A stretch of DNA of 64,000 nt from Ananas comosus (lineage: Eukaryota > Streptophyta > Magnoliopsida > Poales > Bromeliaceae). The notes beneath the pieces are model-generated. The model had not been told where the DNA came from. It saw only the letters and a list, made by a program, of their open reading frames with translations, and made no database searches. The translations under genes and the position numbers were made by a program. The first letter of the stretch is position 1, and each line of letters starts with the position of its first letter. Positions 1 to 13,077 of the stretch are shown here, piece by piece. Where the stretch lies: NCBI RefSeq assembly GCF_001540865.1, contig NC_033627.1, positions 2,213,843-2,277,842 of the forward strand, in the 5' to 3' direction.

Positions 1-1612
1 GACCGAGGACCACCCCTCAAATAGATTGTGAATGGTGACACTCTCACAATGCAGTGCACACAACTTAACCTTGCTAGTACGGCACTTGCCAAAAACATAT
101 CTACCAATCCATGGCCTTAACCGGTATGTCGCTTTCACCTTTCCATATAACAAACCACCACATCCAGAGCTAAAATAGTTCGTCGCATATGGGATTCGCA
201 CGAGTCAGGATGGAAATGAGAGCAACATAGAATTGATTAAGCTCGTCATGATCATCAAGCAATATCAATAAATCCACTAAGACAAAGCTTTAACCAATGC
301 TCACCAATTCAGGTCAAAAGAAGTGCTTAAAAAAGCAGCTCAAAACGTGGACCAATAGCATCGAGACACCGCTCAAACGACTACGAATAAGATAATATAT
401 ATAAATATATTTCTTTAACTGTGCGAATTTGCATGCAGATAGGTAAAAAGAAAAAAGGATGATAAAGAATAAGAGCGATATTAATAGCAAAGGAGGAGAC
501 GTATGCGATGATGGCATCAAAAGAGTGAAGACCATCAGAAGGCCATATGTGGAATGATGAAAGCCAATTAGATGCAAGTGGGCGACAGAAAAAGAAAAGC
601 AAATGGACACCTCATGCATTTGTAATACTCCCGTCTAAACAAAAAATATACTAAAATGTTATTGATTAATCTGCTTAACAAATAGTAATATTATTCATCA
701 ATTCAAGGTTTTGAAATATTAGTTTCCTCTCAGGTATTACGGTTAAAAGTTGAATCATCGTTACTTACCACTTAAGAGTGTTCTAACTTTAACAAGAATA
801 ATTGGAGGCATCTTCTAAGATGAATGATGTGAATAGCAGTATGTGATTTTAACTTTGATAGCCACTATTTACTAGGCGTCATATGTTCGTTTCGTCGAAA
901 CTAAACTTTTTACTGAAATAAATTTTGAATTTACTTAGAGTTCAGGTGAAGATGACTTTTCTCGCATTGTTTATTGTTATGATTGTGAAAGTAAAATTCT
1001 TTCAGCTCTGTTGTTTGTTTAGTAAAAGATAAATACTATAAAATAATATTATTACGTCTTATATAACTTGATAAATAATAAACTATAATATAATAAATAC
1101 AAAATAATATAAAGAATAAATTATAAAATATGATAAATAAAAAATTTCTTCTTTTATTTTTTATTATTTTTTCCTTGCATATCCTTTCTGTAATTTAATT
1201 AAAAAATTCAAGTTTCAACCGAGCTATATTATGATGAACCAAATATCGAAAGTGCCTGTTTAAAGCCGAAAACCCTTTTCCTTTTTATTTTTTCATCCAA
1301 ACAAACAGTCCATAGATGAATTTGATTACGATCCGGATGCCTTTCCGGGTCAAAGATGAGGAGAAATTAAAATGTGGCTTCTACATAGTAGTCCGTGTAA
1401 GTACCAAACTCTTAATAGGGAACGTGGGATGGCACGCGCAATATAATAATACTCATGCCCCAAATATTCCCACTGAAATTGGAATTACATCTACCTAAAC
1501 ACCCTCGATTTCCGAATACACTCTTTGGTTGACACAACTATTTCTTCAAAAGCATATACTAAATATGTATCTCACTAATTATTCCTAATACAAATAGCAA
1601 AATGTATGATAA
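1..1612. other. AT-rich sequence, no feature recognised
   Basis: Two overlapping short open frames on the minus strand at 314-619 lack family features. From about 1030 the sequence becomes very AT-rich and repetitive in composition. Confidence 0.5.
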
Positions 1613-1692
1613 TTGATATTCGAGGTCCCAGATTCGAAGCTTAATTATTTCATATTTTTAGTTAAATTTATTTTTAACCTCAAAAAGTATAT
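1613..1692 (+). mobile_element. SINE fragment, B box to body
   Basis: CGAGGTCCCAGATTCGAAGC followed by a body word close to TTTTTAGTTAAATTTATTTT matches the middle of the SINE copies at 1813 and 45260. Both ends are missing. Confidence 0.55.
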
Positions 1693-1804
1693 ATATCTCA
1701 TATATATAGTTGTTGTGTTGTTGTTGTTGCTGCTGTTGTTGTTTTCACCATTGCATTTAATTCACTCGTCCTTTCAAAGCACCAAAAACCAATCTAACAT
1801 TTAA

Positions 1805-1980
1805 TTGTTCTTACCGACCGTTTCTAGTGCAAGTGGCAAAAAGACTTGGTGGTTGATACCAGAGACCTAAGTTCGAATTCTAATTGATTCATATTTTTAG
1901 CTAAGTTTATTTTTAAATAAAATAAACAAAGCGGATAGCATACTATCTTTCTCTAAAAAAAAAAATACTTAGTTGTTCTT
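1805..1980 (+). mobile_element. tRNA-derived SINE with 8-bp target duplication
   Basis: TTGTTCTT flanks the element (1805-1812 and 1973-1980). It begins ACCGACCG, has the A-box word AGTGCAAGTGGCAAA, the B-box word AAGTTCGAATTC, the GTTTATTT...AAATAAAC stem and a 3' hairpin GATAG-CATA-CTATC, then oligo(A). Confidence 0.85.
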
Positions 1981-3880
1981 TTTTACTTTTTTTTTTATTA
2001 TTATTCTCCCCTATCTTGCCCTTTGGACCTACCCTATAGGCTCTTAAAATGGGCAGTACATCAACTCTTCCGCCCTTTTTTTTTTGTTTTAACTCACAGA
2101 TGAAACATTGATGGGAAGAGAAAAGGTCTAGATACTAGTATTTTTGGCACCACTAAGCCGCGTGCCGGATCCCCAGTTCTGGATGCAGTGGGACATATTA
2201 AAGAAAGGCGAGAGAGACACTTAATCAGAATAGCATCTTTTTTACGGCTCACATTGCTTCTTTTATTATTCTTGTAGATTGTGTGGCACAACAAGGTACA
2301 CAACGAACGACACTAACACCCGTCGCACTTTGATGTTTACACGTCTACACTTTGGTGCGGCGGATATTTGTACTATATTTTTCTAGCAAGTCCCTCAGGT
2401 TTTCCCTTCGCGCTCCCCAGGTACAGGATTTCACTAGTTTGTTCTTGCCGACACCACCTTCAATTCAGGATCATGACGCCCAAAAAGTTGGAGAGAGAGA
2501 GAGAGAGAGAGAGAGAATCAAGGTTCCAAGGGACCCACGTAAAACTACAAAAAGCATATACAAATATACTTTTCTTCTTTTCGGTGCGACTTATTTGATC
2601 TTAACCACGACAAATAATTATTGTAAGATGCTACTTCCCATTGCATCCTACCATCGGGTAGCGCCAAATCCGAACCTTTCACCAGATAGTACTCAACAAA
2701 ATTTAACGTGTATCTTTGCGCAGTTCTACGTACGAAAGAGCGCAATCCCACGAAAACACATGTATAAATTTTCGTTTTCTTCGAGCTGATTGGATCAGCT
2801 CCTGATTTTTCTGTCCAAGAAACTAGGCCTGGCCAAGGCATCTTGCCCGTGTGTGTCATCGTCTCCTCCGGATTTTCACTTTTTTAAATGGCACCTTACA
2901 CGTATACACGGCGGTATCCGGATTCGGTCCGTTGTCCTAATGCAGCCACAGGCAAGGATGTGCGTGTGGCCTCACAAAATAGTAGCAGAGAGTTTTCTTT
3001 TTCCAAAAAATAGAAATTTTTTTAAAAAAAAGTTACATCAGAATGGGCTATGATTGAGGATGTCCCCATTTGATCATTAGCTCGAACGTATAAAGCCAGT
3101 TTTGTTCTCTATTGGGCCACGATTCGAAGGGTGCAGCTTATCACGCACGTACTAAAATTTATCGCCCGTCTATTCTTGACAGTAACATAAACTTAGAAGG
3201 ACATAATTCTAGATTCTTCCAAAAGCTTCTGTAATGGAATGGAATCGAAATATCACAGAAACATCACACCCTAGAGAGCTGAAATATCACGGACAACTCG
3301 AAGATTTTTTAAGAATAAATACGGACAGTAAACCAAGAAGCCATAGGTGGAAGTTTAAAAAGCACTTAGCTCTTTCTCTAGAAGTAATAAATGGTGAGTC
3401 ACTATTTGTAATAATGGTAAGAGATCCTATAAATAGCAAGGAATTTTTTATTTCTTCAGAAGTATATTTCTTTTTTTTACAAATTAGTCTTAGAACAAGT
3501 AGGTCCGAACTAACAAGATTGAGACAGATTTATTCATCTTCGAGGAGAAGTATAAGTCCGTGACAGACTCCTCTACAATCGAGTGCATAAAATCCTGCAA
3601 ACGAGACAATTCTTCTGTCGAGACCAACAAATTAAAATTTTCTACTTAGGAAAGAATTGCATGGAATGTAATTCTTAATCCAAGCACACAACTTGATAAC
3701 TTCATAATCATGGAGTGAGTGAGCGCCCCCAATTTTACAGTATTCTGAAGGAAAAGGACTAAGGCTTTATTTACGATTGCAAAAAGAATATATACATTAT
3801 GCACTATGAGAAAGTTTAGTCAGAAAACACTTTAGTTATTTCTATAAAAAAAATATGCAGCAACTCTCCTCCTATAAAAC
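1981..3880. other. Intergenic spacer, no gene recognised
   Basis: Includes a GA repeat at 2491-2514. Open frames of up to 145 codons (2352-2789 plus; 3234-3563 plus) show no motif, no codon regularity and no relative I can name. Confidence 0.5.
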
Positions 3881-3881
3881 A

Positions 3882-3928
<47 letters not shown>
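3882..3928. repeat. Compound (TA)n(GA)n microsatellite
   Basis: A TA run followed directly by a GA run, just to the left of a MITE. Confidence 0.9.
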
Positions 3929-3929
3929 A

Positions 3930-4215
3930 TTATGCTATCATACTATTAATAGTACCAAGCCATTAATACTATTGATAGTATAGTAGCATAATTCTATATG
4001 AGTCTGACTGCTATACTATCGATAGTAGCAAGCTCTTGGTATTATTGAGTTTTCTACCGTTAGATTTACCCTTTGATCATTTCCATCCATTAGATTATAC
4101 TTTTAAATCTACTCACTCAACACTAAGGGACCACTATTAATTTAATCGGAAATCATTATCACCCTAACCGCACATCCTTTCATCCAACGGCCGAAAACTC
4201 AATAATACCAATGGC
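3930..4215. mobile_element. MITE of the CCGTTAGAT family with extra palindrome
   Basis: TTGGTATTATTGAGTTTT (4036-4053) is exactly mirrored by AAAACTCAATAATACCAA (4194-4211). The interior has CCGTTAGATTTACC, TTTGATCATTTCC and CACCCTAACCGCA, shared with the copy at 28633. To the left (3932-3990) is a separate fold-back of GATAGTAT/ATACTATC words. Confidence 0.8.
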
Positions 4216-4222
4216 GCGCGGG

Positions 4223-4231
4223 CACACACAC

Positions 4232-4265
<34 letters not shown>

Positions 4266-4266
4266 T
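4223..4266. repeat. Compound (TA)n(TG)n microsatellite
   Basis: A TA run followed by GTGTGT units immediately right of the MITE. Confidence 0.9.
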
Positions 4267-4354
4267 GTGGTAATATATTTTTTTTTTCTAAAAATTAAGT
4301 TATTATAAACAGCAACTTTCAATTTAATATATTGTTCTTTCTTATAATTAAAGT

Positions 4355-4525
4355 CTAACACCGACCGTCTCCGCTGCAAATGACAAAAGGCTTGAGAGTT
4401 AATATCCGAGGATCCAAATTTGAATCCTATTTGATTCATATTTTCAGCTAAATTTATTTTTTAAAAAAATAAACGAAATAGATAGCATACTATCTATCTC
4501 TTCAGAACAAAAAAAAAATACTAAC
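4355..4525 (+). mobile_element. tRNA-derived SINE, diverged copy with intact 3' hairpin
   Basis: From ACCGACCG at 4360 to the A tail ending near 4519, flanked by CTAAC on both sides. The A box is degraded; the B-box region reads ATCCAAATTTGAATCC. The 3' hairpin ATAGATAG-CATA-CTATCTAT is perfect yet differs in sequence from the copy at 45260. Confidence 0.8.
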
Positions 4526-4689
4526 TATACACCTATCTAAGATGTATAAGAGTTAACATCCCACTAATACAAGGGCCACAATATTACTTACTAGTCATTG
4601 TCGATTTTTTTTAATGATGCTATGATTTTTTTAAAAAAAAAAGATTATTAACCTTATAATGAGTGAGGTATAAAATTTAGCTTACTACA

Positions 4690-5160
4690 TTCCAAAGGAA
4701 GCAGCCACTCTAGGGAGGGCAGGTGGAGGAGACACCAGAAAGCATATTTCAAAATCAGCAGCCGCAATCGGGAGCGGCATGTCCGCGGAGACTCCAGACA
4801 GTTGGCAGAGGTAGGAGAGGGCAGCTGTTGCCATCGCCGGTTTCGGCATCAGAAGACTGCCGCAACGGGGCGCAACTCCTTTTCGGTTTATAAACTACAA
4901 ACGGGCAGTGACACCACACGTGTCCCCCCACGTGTCGAGCTCCCAACGCGCCCTTGTCCCCCCACGTGTCGACCTCCCAACGCGCCCTTCCCAGGATCGG
5001 CCAATGCTTAACGCGCTTCTACGTGGCGTGTAATACGAAGTGAAGCGAAAAATACACGCACGGGAAGGATCCCCGGATCCGGCTGCTCATTACGGGTTAG
5101 ACACTGAACAACCCGATTTCTGGGACCGAATCCGGTACCACTTACCAGTCGCAAAAGTAT
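4690..5160. promoter_or_regulatory. GC-rich stretch with a cluster of ACGTG (G-box/ABRE-like) sites
   Basis: Within 4915-5030 are CACACGTGTCC, two CCACGTGTCG in a ~40-bp direct repeat, and TACGTGGCG. A TTTATAAACTA word lies at 4886-4896. Such clusters mark abscisic-acid or light-responsive promoters, but no gene start is visible in either direction, so the role is unproven. Confidence 0.4.
4927..4990. repeat. Two-copy ~40-bp direct repeat carrying CACGTGTC
   Basis: The words TGTCCCCCCACGTGTCGA and CTCCCAACGCGCCCTT occur twice in the same order, about 40 bp apart, with a single base change between them. Confidence 0.85.
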
Positions 5161-7209
5161 CTCTTTTGCGCCGGAGTTTTTATGACAAATGTTTTCAAGA
5201 AAGAGAGTAGCAATTCTACCAAAATAGAAATTTCTGTGCAGCAGTCTCTACTGTTTAGTTATGTATAATTTAAATTATATTATATGTCAACACAAATATA
5301 CTATTTAATTTAATATATTTAAACCCAACTACTACATAAAAAACTATATATAAATCTTAAATAATAACCAAATAATTAGAGACGTTAATTACTATTATCT
5401 TTAAATTAATAATTTTTAATATAAAGTTAATTATAAATATGTTTTATTCTTTAAATCAATAATTTTTAATATAAAGTTAATTATAAATATGTTTTATTTT
5501 TAGTAGTTTAAATAAAGTTCAAACCAAACAAAATATATCTATATTAAAATCAAATAAAAAAAACTGAACGCACCAAATTATTTTCAGCTCGGTTTACACT
5601 TGTAGTTCAGTTCAGTTCGATTTAAGAACATTGAACTGAACTCACGGATGCTCATCCCTACTTACGAGTCCGGCTTTTAGGCACGTGCCTCCAACTCAAA
5701 AAGTACGGAGAAAGCAAAGTCAAGTCAATTTAACTACCGAAGTCCAATATCTGATGTCTAAAAAGCAGGCCAAACTGCAAGCTTACTGAGAAAGTAAAAG
5801 TCAAGTCAATTTAACCACCGGAGTGCAATATCTCATGACCGCCCATACCAACACGTGTGCCGCATGGACATACCTAATACCAAGCTGCAGAGCATGCAGT
5901 AACTGATTGAGTCAATGTCATCGGCAACCACCATCGATATGCAAATATCGTGTTGCCCCACAGGCCCACACACACCCATCAACAAGCAGGAACGGGTTGT
6001 CTCTCAACAGAAAAAGAGAGAGCAAAAAGGTGAGGTTGCTGCACATGGATTGCTCCTGTCATGCAGAGCACAAGTGCGTCTTTAGTTACCATTGTTGTAC
6101 CGCCAAAATTTGGCACCAAAGCACAGTCACATGCTCTCCGACCTGACTACCCAACTATAGTATCTTGCGGTGTACATATTTCCCCAAAGTTCTCTCGCAT
6201 GGCGCGTTGTGTGATATTACACATCGGAAAAGAACAGTAAATAAAAGAGAGCAACTACAATGTGCAGAAACGGTCCGCCAAATCAGCAGAAGTCCTACAA
6301 AAGTGTCCTAGTTGTCGAAAGTTTGGAGCAATCAGCTCAACCTGGCATGGAGGGAAATTGGCGGACGAAATAAACAAACAAATATTAGGTATAAGCCCAT
6401 GATTAAAAAATTTAAACAATCTAGGCGAGAGAGCAACATCAGAAGATATATGTGGAGACTGATCATAAGTTGTTGATGAGCAATAATTCTCGACTAAACC
6501 AGGATGAAGAACCAACAGGAATCGAAAGCGTGGTATTTGACAAGCTTCATCACATGAACCATCATTGAATCAAGTCACCCGGACGAGACGTCACATGCGT
6601 CCAATGTGGGGAGAACACGAGAAGCAAACAGATGCAAAAATGGACCACAATCCAATCATCAGAAAATATCTAAGAGTCTATAAATGCGCTTGGTTCAAAA
6701 AGCTATCAAGCACTGAACGCAAGGTACCCAGTTGAAAACAAAGCCATATGATGGTCAGCATTTGTGAAATCTACTCTCTGTATGCAATATATATGAGAAG
6801 AATACAAATGAAGGGAAATTAACGGAGCTACTCATGATTTGTCATATCGATTACCAGCCCATATTGGACAACACATACCAGACAAAAATCACATGACCCT
6901 TACGAAACTACCAGAAATCAGTTACATCTCAAAGTGTGGACAGCCCATATTCCTTCAACTAACGCATATAAGTGGTTAGGACCTAACATAAGAGAATAGA
7001 AGCAATGATATGCAAAGACACATAAAATGAGAATGAAACCAAAGGAGTTATATGCGAAATGATTCTGAAGCATCATTTTCTTGCTAGTGATGGGAGCATG
7101 CATATTATGATAAGCATTCACTTAAAAGTGAACAAAATAAGGAAAAGACATCCTAGAGTACAAAGTACTGGTGCAAAAAAGTAAACAAAAAAGATTCATA
7201 AGTTACAGC
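5161..7209. other. Spacer with small duplications
   Basis: Holds a 50-bp period duplication at about 5404-5500 (AATTTTTAATATAAAGTTAA twice) and an ~80-bp period duplication at about 5708-5838 (GTCAAGTCAATTTAAC twice). No gene recognised. Confidence 0.5.
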
Positions 7210-7849
7210 TGTTGGTATTTTATTTATAAACTTCAGTTTGGCTTATGGGCCTCCTGGGTTGCCCAATTTCAATTGGGCCTTACCTGAAAGCTTGTAAATC
7301 ACTTACTACATGTGAGTTTTATCCTACATTAAAAACTCACGACATGTAATAGTACCTCATATACTCCATCATCTACTAGTTGTTGCTTAGGTAATAATGA
7401 GGGTAGTGTCATCCACTAAACACACGCACGTGCTCACGGCACGAGCCGGACCGGACCGGACCACGTGCAGTGTTGGCTTGTTGGTCTCGGTTCACCTGCA
7501 CTTTCACTTGGTTCTATTTTATCTTTTTCACTGAGCCTTACTACTCTTCTTTATCTTCTTCTTTACTAGATCTCTGATATGTCTTTTGGTTCACACTGCA
7601 TTATCTTGGAGACATGCCAACGGATAGCTCGTGATCATTTTATCGTTAGAAATAATTATGGAGGAACAATCTTACTTCTACGACAGTGCCTGACACACCC
7701 CGACTCATAAGCCTCATCTGAAATTTTTATCTCTATAATATTTTGTTATTGGTTCTTGCATTTGTTTTTAAAAGAGTTGTTTAAAGCTTGCGATTCAAAA
7801 TATTTTAAAAGAAATATTTCTACAAAAATAATACACAGATTTTCCAACA
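7210..7849. mobile_element. Possible solo LTR
   Basis: About 640 bp opening TGTTGG and closing CCAACA, the terminal inverted hexamers of plant LTRs. Near 7310 is an ACATGTGAGTTTT...AAAACTCACGACATGT fold-back of a kind common in LTRs. The 5-bp flanks (ACAGC, ACGGA) do not match, and there is no adjacent primer site, so this is tentative. Confidence 0.35.
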
Positions 7850-8199
7850 ACGGAAAGTAAGAAAAGCATAAGCAGCCCATTGTTTTGAATCTTAAACCAG
7901 CACAAAGATTTAAGGAGTCCTAAAATTCATCTAACCTATTGAAGTGGTAGAATAATATAGCATATTGCACATGAAACCATCAAAAGCGAGCAAATAGAAT
8001 TCGAATCACGATATCAGTCTTAGGTTAATAAAAACTACAGATGAGGTTATAAAACTACTCCAGGATAAACTAAGGAACATGAGTCGCAAAATAAATGGTG
8101 TGTGATACATGTGCCCTCCTATGCCGTTGGCACTGTAAGTTCAGATACATAAATGAGACTAATCAAACAAATACATGAATGCTGGGTCTCCAAAATCTG

Positions 8200-8640
8200 A
8201 CGTATCGACTTCTCGGTTGCTTGTGTTCCTGTTTTGCTTTCCCATTTGTGCCCTTTTGTGGTTTCGGGTCATCCTCTCTCTCTCTCCAATCTCTTTCCGA
8301 AGCAGATGTCTCTCTCCCTGCGCTTTGAGCTGCAAGCGCGATCTCTGTTGGTGGCCACGGCGCGATCTTCGCCGACGGCCAAATCCACCAAGGATCTCCC
8401 AACTAATAGCTGAGAGATGACGTGCTAGCTACTCCGTTGCCGCGGTTCCTACTTTACGATTTTTTTCCCTTTTCGTTTGAAGGGCTTTCCCATTTTTCTT
8501 TTGCACCCTTTCAGTGGTTCGAGTCTGCCAGTTGCACTCTCTTTCTCCAATCTAGCACACTCACTCCCAACATACAAATCTACTGAGGATCTCCCAGTTA
8601 TTAAAGACTGAGATGACTAAGATAGTTGAAACCGAATGTG
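8200..8640. repeat. Diverged duplication of a CT-rich segment
   Basis: Words TTTTGCTTTCCCATTTGTGC, GTGGTTTCGGGTC, TCTCCAATCT and GAGGATCTCCC-like sequence recur in order at about 8460-8620. The copies are strongly diverged. Confidence 0.5.
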
Positions 8641-8796
8641 GTATCTCCTTGGTCGCCGATTACTCTGGGAAACTATGATAATGGCCTCGCCCACTATTAT
8701 TAACACTTATTAATATCTATATTAACCTACATGTTTCTGCTAAGGGTCTATGTTAAGCAAACTCCATAAATTCTTATCTCTTTTCAAGATCCCCTC

Positions 8797-9470
8797 CATG
8801 GGTTCCTTCTTTGGAACACAAGAAGGTTTGCCTCTTTGATACTTATATCTGTAATTTCTGCAGAGATTATTGATTATACATACATAATTTGTTTAGTTTT
8901 GACACAGTTCTCCTAATTTCCTTCTCTAGTAGGTTGAGACTCTGATCGTCCTCTTTTCTTCTTCCCTGGGACACAAGAAGGTTTGCCTCTTTGATGCTTA
9001 CACCTGTGATTTCTGCATTAATTATTGATTATATGATTTAGTTCTGACAAAGTTATCCCCATGTTTTTCTCTGATTGAGACAGTCATCATCCTCTTTTCT
9101 TCTCCGTGGTGCTTTTTTTGCATGTTATGCTGCTACTTTGTTGGCAAACTTGCTTAGTAAGGTGTTAGAACTTTATCTATTTTGCATATGATCTGACTGT
9201 GCTCTTTTCTTGCTGATTTCTACATGTTTTGGGCCATGCTTAAGTTTGTTTTTTTCTTTATTATTGGGTTATCATGGCGTAGCAATATGACCGGCCTCAC
9301 GGCAATCATTACAGCCATTAAACAATACCAAAAAATTATTTCATTTTTCAGACATTTTTTAATTTTTCTTTCATCATCCTCCTTTCTTCCTTGGAACACG
9401 AGAAGATTTTCCTCTTTGATGCTTAAACCTGTAATTTCTGAATAGATTATTATTTATATATATGTGATTT
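8797..9470. repeat. Three dispersed copies of an ~80-bp unit
   Basis: A unit running from TTGGAACACAAGAAGG through CCTCTTTGAT, CTTA, CTGTAATTTCTG to GATTATTGATTATA occurs at about 8812-8880, 8968-9035 and 9392-9465. It is non-coding and matches no other repeat in the window. Confidence 0.75.
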
Positions 9471-9479
9471 AGCTTTAAC

Positions 9480-12400
9480 AAAGTTCTCCCAATTTCTTAA
9501 GCAATTCCCCAACATTCTCTTGCTTTTTTCCCACTTTTTCCTATAGAAAAACAAGAGTAAAACAAAACAAAGCAAGGCAATTGTTACTTCAATTACCTTT
9601 TCCTTTTTTTACTTTCTCCTACAGTCGTATGTATTTTTCTTGATTCTCAATTCTTGATATTTTGTATATAACTGCCGGAGAGATTGTATATATAAAATTG
9701 TGTCCACATACTTTAAAATCCACCACTAAACATTGGCATCAAAACTGTTGGCAGCGAAGCACAGGTACACTCGCATATTCAAATTGACCATTCTTAAGAA
9801 TGAAAGCCAACCAAAAAATTTTTTTTTAAAAAATCCAAATGTGTCACTGAGAGAAGTTGTATTTAAAGGCTCACATCTGCTGGATCATTGAGAACTCATA
9901 ACAGCAACGGCAGTAGAAGCAAAAACAACAATGTCATTAGACCCACCTACTACGAGTTGCCTATATAGATCTATTCCTCCATTCAACTCTGATTCCAGCA
10001 AAATTCTTACATCAAGTGGTCCCATCCTCATTTTCAACTTCCCATTACTTTCTACAACATCAGTTTTCATCTTCTGCTAACACTCTGATATAAAATAATT
10101 GCCGACTGCATCTTAGTCTTAGGCCTACTTGTAGTTAAGAACTTTCATATTCTAAATCTTCTTCAAGTTCTCAACTATTAGATACATGCTAAACTGTATT
10201 TGATTCATCAATAACATGACACAATCAGGAAAAATGTATACCAATTAACCTCATGTAAAATACTATTAACCACAGAAGAAAACTGAGGACACAATTATGA
10301 AACTTGATGAAATCCCATTGTTATAATAAATTTGCTGGATTCAATCCTCACACTACTGCTGCAAGTCCCCCATAAAGTTGCATTTACATGTTGTTGATAT
10401 CTTGGCATCCATAATGTTAAGGAGTTTAATTGGTTAACACACCCACTCCAAAAATACCTCATGGATTTGCCAATACATCCACACACTATAAGGGCGATAT
10501 TGTGGGGAACCCAAAGCATTTCTATGTGTTTTCTAGAGTAATCAGTTATTATCACAATTCTTTCAGATTTGCACACCTATTCCTCTCGCAGGTGACATCG
10601 CCTGCATTATTTTACTTCTCCAATTGACGCTATCACGCCTCTTTAAAATACACATCATATTATGCAAAAGGAATTTGTTAACGTAGACTCTTTTTGTTAT
10701 ATAAAGCCATGTCAATATTTTCAGCAAACTTAAGAAGCCAGCAGAAGGGCCACTAATTAAGTAGGCCTCAAAGCATATTACATGCCCAGAATGATGGTTC
10801 ACATTAAGCATTATAGAATGATGGTCTGTATTAAACATTATGAAACAGTTTAGCTCTAAACTTCCAATAAGATCATAAGCTCCTCTCTATTCAGTAAGAC
10901 CATTCCATGTCATCATTGTCATGATTATAGGATAAATTATCTTTTCATGGTTTGTTCTTTCTTGTTACATAATAGTGCTGATATTTTTCACTACAAACAA
11001 TTTATAGGACTAATCCCCTTTAGTTCCTAGAATTTGATCGACAAACAAACTTGAACGGGACATAAAAAGTTGCACAAATTTGTACGCTAGGGAGGCAAGG
11101 AAAGCTCCTCTAGCCATTTAAATGAACACGAGCGATGTGGTGGGGTTAGCATGATTTTGATGCACACTTTTGCTAAGGGAAAATTTACATCATTACTTGC
11201 TAAAAAATTCTACTCAATCCCTCCTAAAAAACTTTGGCATTTTAATCACAACTAGTGAATAGGGTAAATCCCCTATTCTCCTTCGAATATCTATTATACC
11301 CTATTCTCTAACAAAGTGTCCTCTATGAAGGAGAGAGTACCTTGTCATTTAAATGACAGGATTTGAGGGCATCAGGAGTAAAAACCAAGTTTCCATTTCA
11401 AAGGTACTGTTTGGATACATAAAATATATAAGGATAGTTTAATTCTTACAAGGTATTATTGTAAAGAAAGTGTAGCAATAGAGAAATAGTGGAATGTATT
11501 GATAAACCACAATATTTTGAGCAACAATTTAGATAGCCTAAGTCACCCTTTAAGTGGAATATATGATCCAGAGTATCAGGATATCTTGCAATTTCTGCCC
11601 AGAACTTTATCAACATGTTGGAACTTCTTTATCTACCATAGATCACATCAAACGCCTCTGCATACCCAATGTCCATTCATTGGATAACATATCTCTGCAT
11701 CTAAACAATCCCTAGAAGACTTCGCACATAAAAGCGCCCTCCCAAAAAAGTAAATGAACTTCATGAAACCTAACAAACATAAGCCCCGACCAGCAAAGAA
11801 TGCACATGAAATCCAGCTAATCGGTTTATTCATACAAAAAAGGACTGCTCAAAGGATTAGAAAGGCATGGAAGATTCCAACAACAGTAAATAAAGCAACT
11901 AAACTTTCAAAAAAGGTGAATAACAAAGTATGAAAAATATCTTTAAATAAATTCTACAGTATTAAACAACTTTTGGAAAATGTTATGCACTTCATTACAT
12001 TATCCTCAGTAATATTTACTTTGGACAGCAAGATTCAAAGCGGAAAAAAAAAGAGAGAAAAAACAGATGAAACGAGTAAATCAAAAGGTAGAGAAAAAAA
12101 AAGCCCCTAGCTGTTGCTTAGAACCAACGAGGGAACTTGTATATGATTCACATGGCATAAGAAAGAAAAAGAGGATAATGCATTTTCTCTTTTAAGACCC
12201 AACTAGAGAAATCCTAGTTGATAGGTATCAGGCTATATTACAGGAGTTAGCAAGAGGATCCCACTTATTGTGAGATCCTGCAGTCAATTACTAAATTGGC
12301 ATAGAATAAGGAATGATTTCATTCCTTAATCTACTGTGCAAAGGAGAAAGCTAATCATAGATATGACTATATACCTGTCAGCCAAGATTTTGGATAGTTC

Positions 12401-13077
12401 GTCAGTTGCTTATTACATACAATGATACAAAACATATCTTCACATGTTAGTTCTTTTCCTTATCCTTGCTTTAATATTTGGATTTAGTAACAGGCAAACC
12501 AAGTAGAGTACTCACAACTAGAACTGCTAGGCTTTTATTCCATGAAACTAAACAGATGCTGGACAGTCGGTCCTTGTAAATCAGACACCAACTTCAGCAT
12601 TATAAATGTACCTTCGAATCTCAAAACTTTGAGAGCTACTCTGATTAATATGTGCGACAGATTAGTTATAGTGAAGATCGGTCCAGCCACCTTCTAAAGC
12701 TCACGATCTTAAGATGAAATATCAATATTTTGTCAAATCAGGCAGCAGGATCAGACTGGAAAAAAAAAAGGCTCAATTTTCCTGTGGAATGGACGATCTC
12801 AAAATGACAATTCAAACAAGAAGATCATTAGATTGATGAAATAAAGGTCTATTAAGAAATGGTAGAGTCCTTCATTAACTCTTATTGACCAGCTTAACTA
12901 CAAAGATAGAAAGAGGTCCAAGAAAATATCCATTGAAGAATTGAAAGGCCACTAAACATCAACTGAAAAAGAAAGTGAAATCATTTCTCAGGCATTGGAT
13001 GGCACCAATATCACGTTTTAGTTAATCTCTGATCTTACGCAAAATGAAGCCGCTTACATAACACACCACCAAAGTGG
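9480..13077. other. Long spacer, no gene recognised
   Basis: Minus-strand frames of 61-93 codons at 9885-10070, 10295-10576 and 10563-10838 have no family features and no consistent splice pattern. If the promoter near 14.85 kb is real, this stretch could be part of a long non-coding transcript. Confidence 0.4.
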
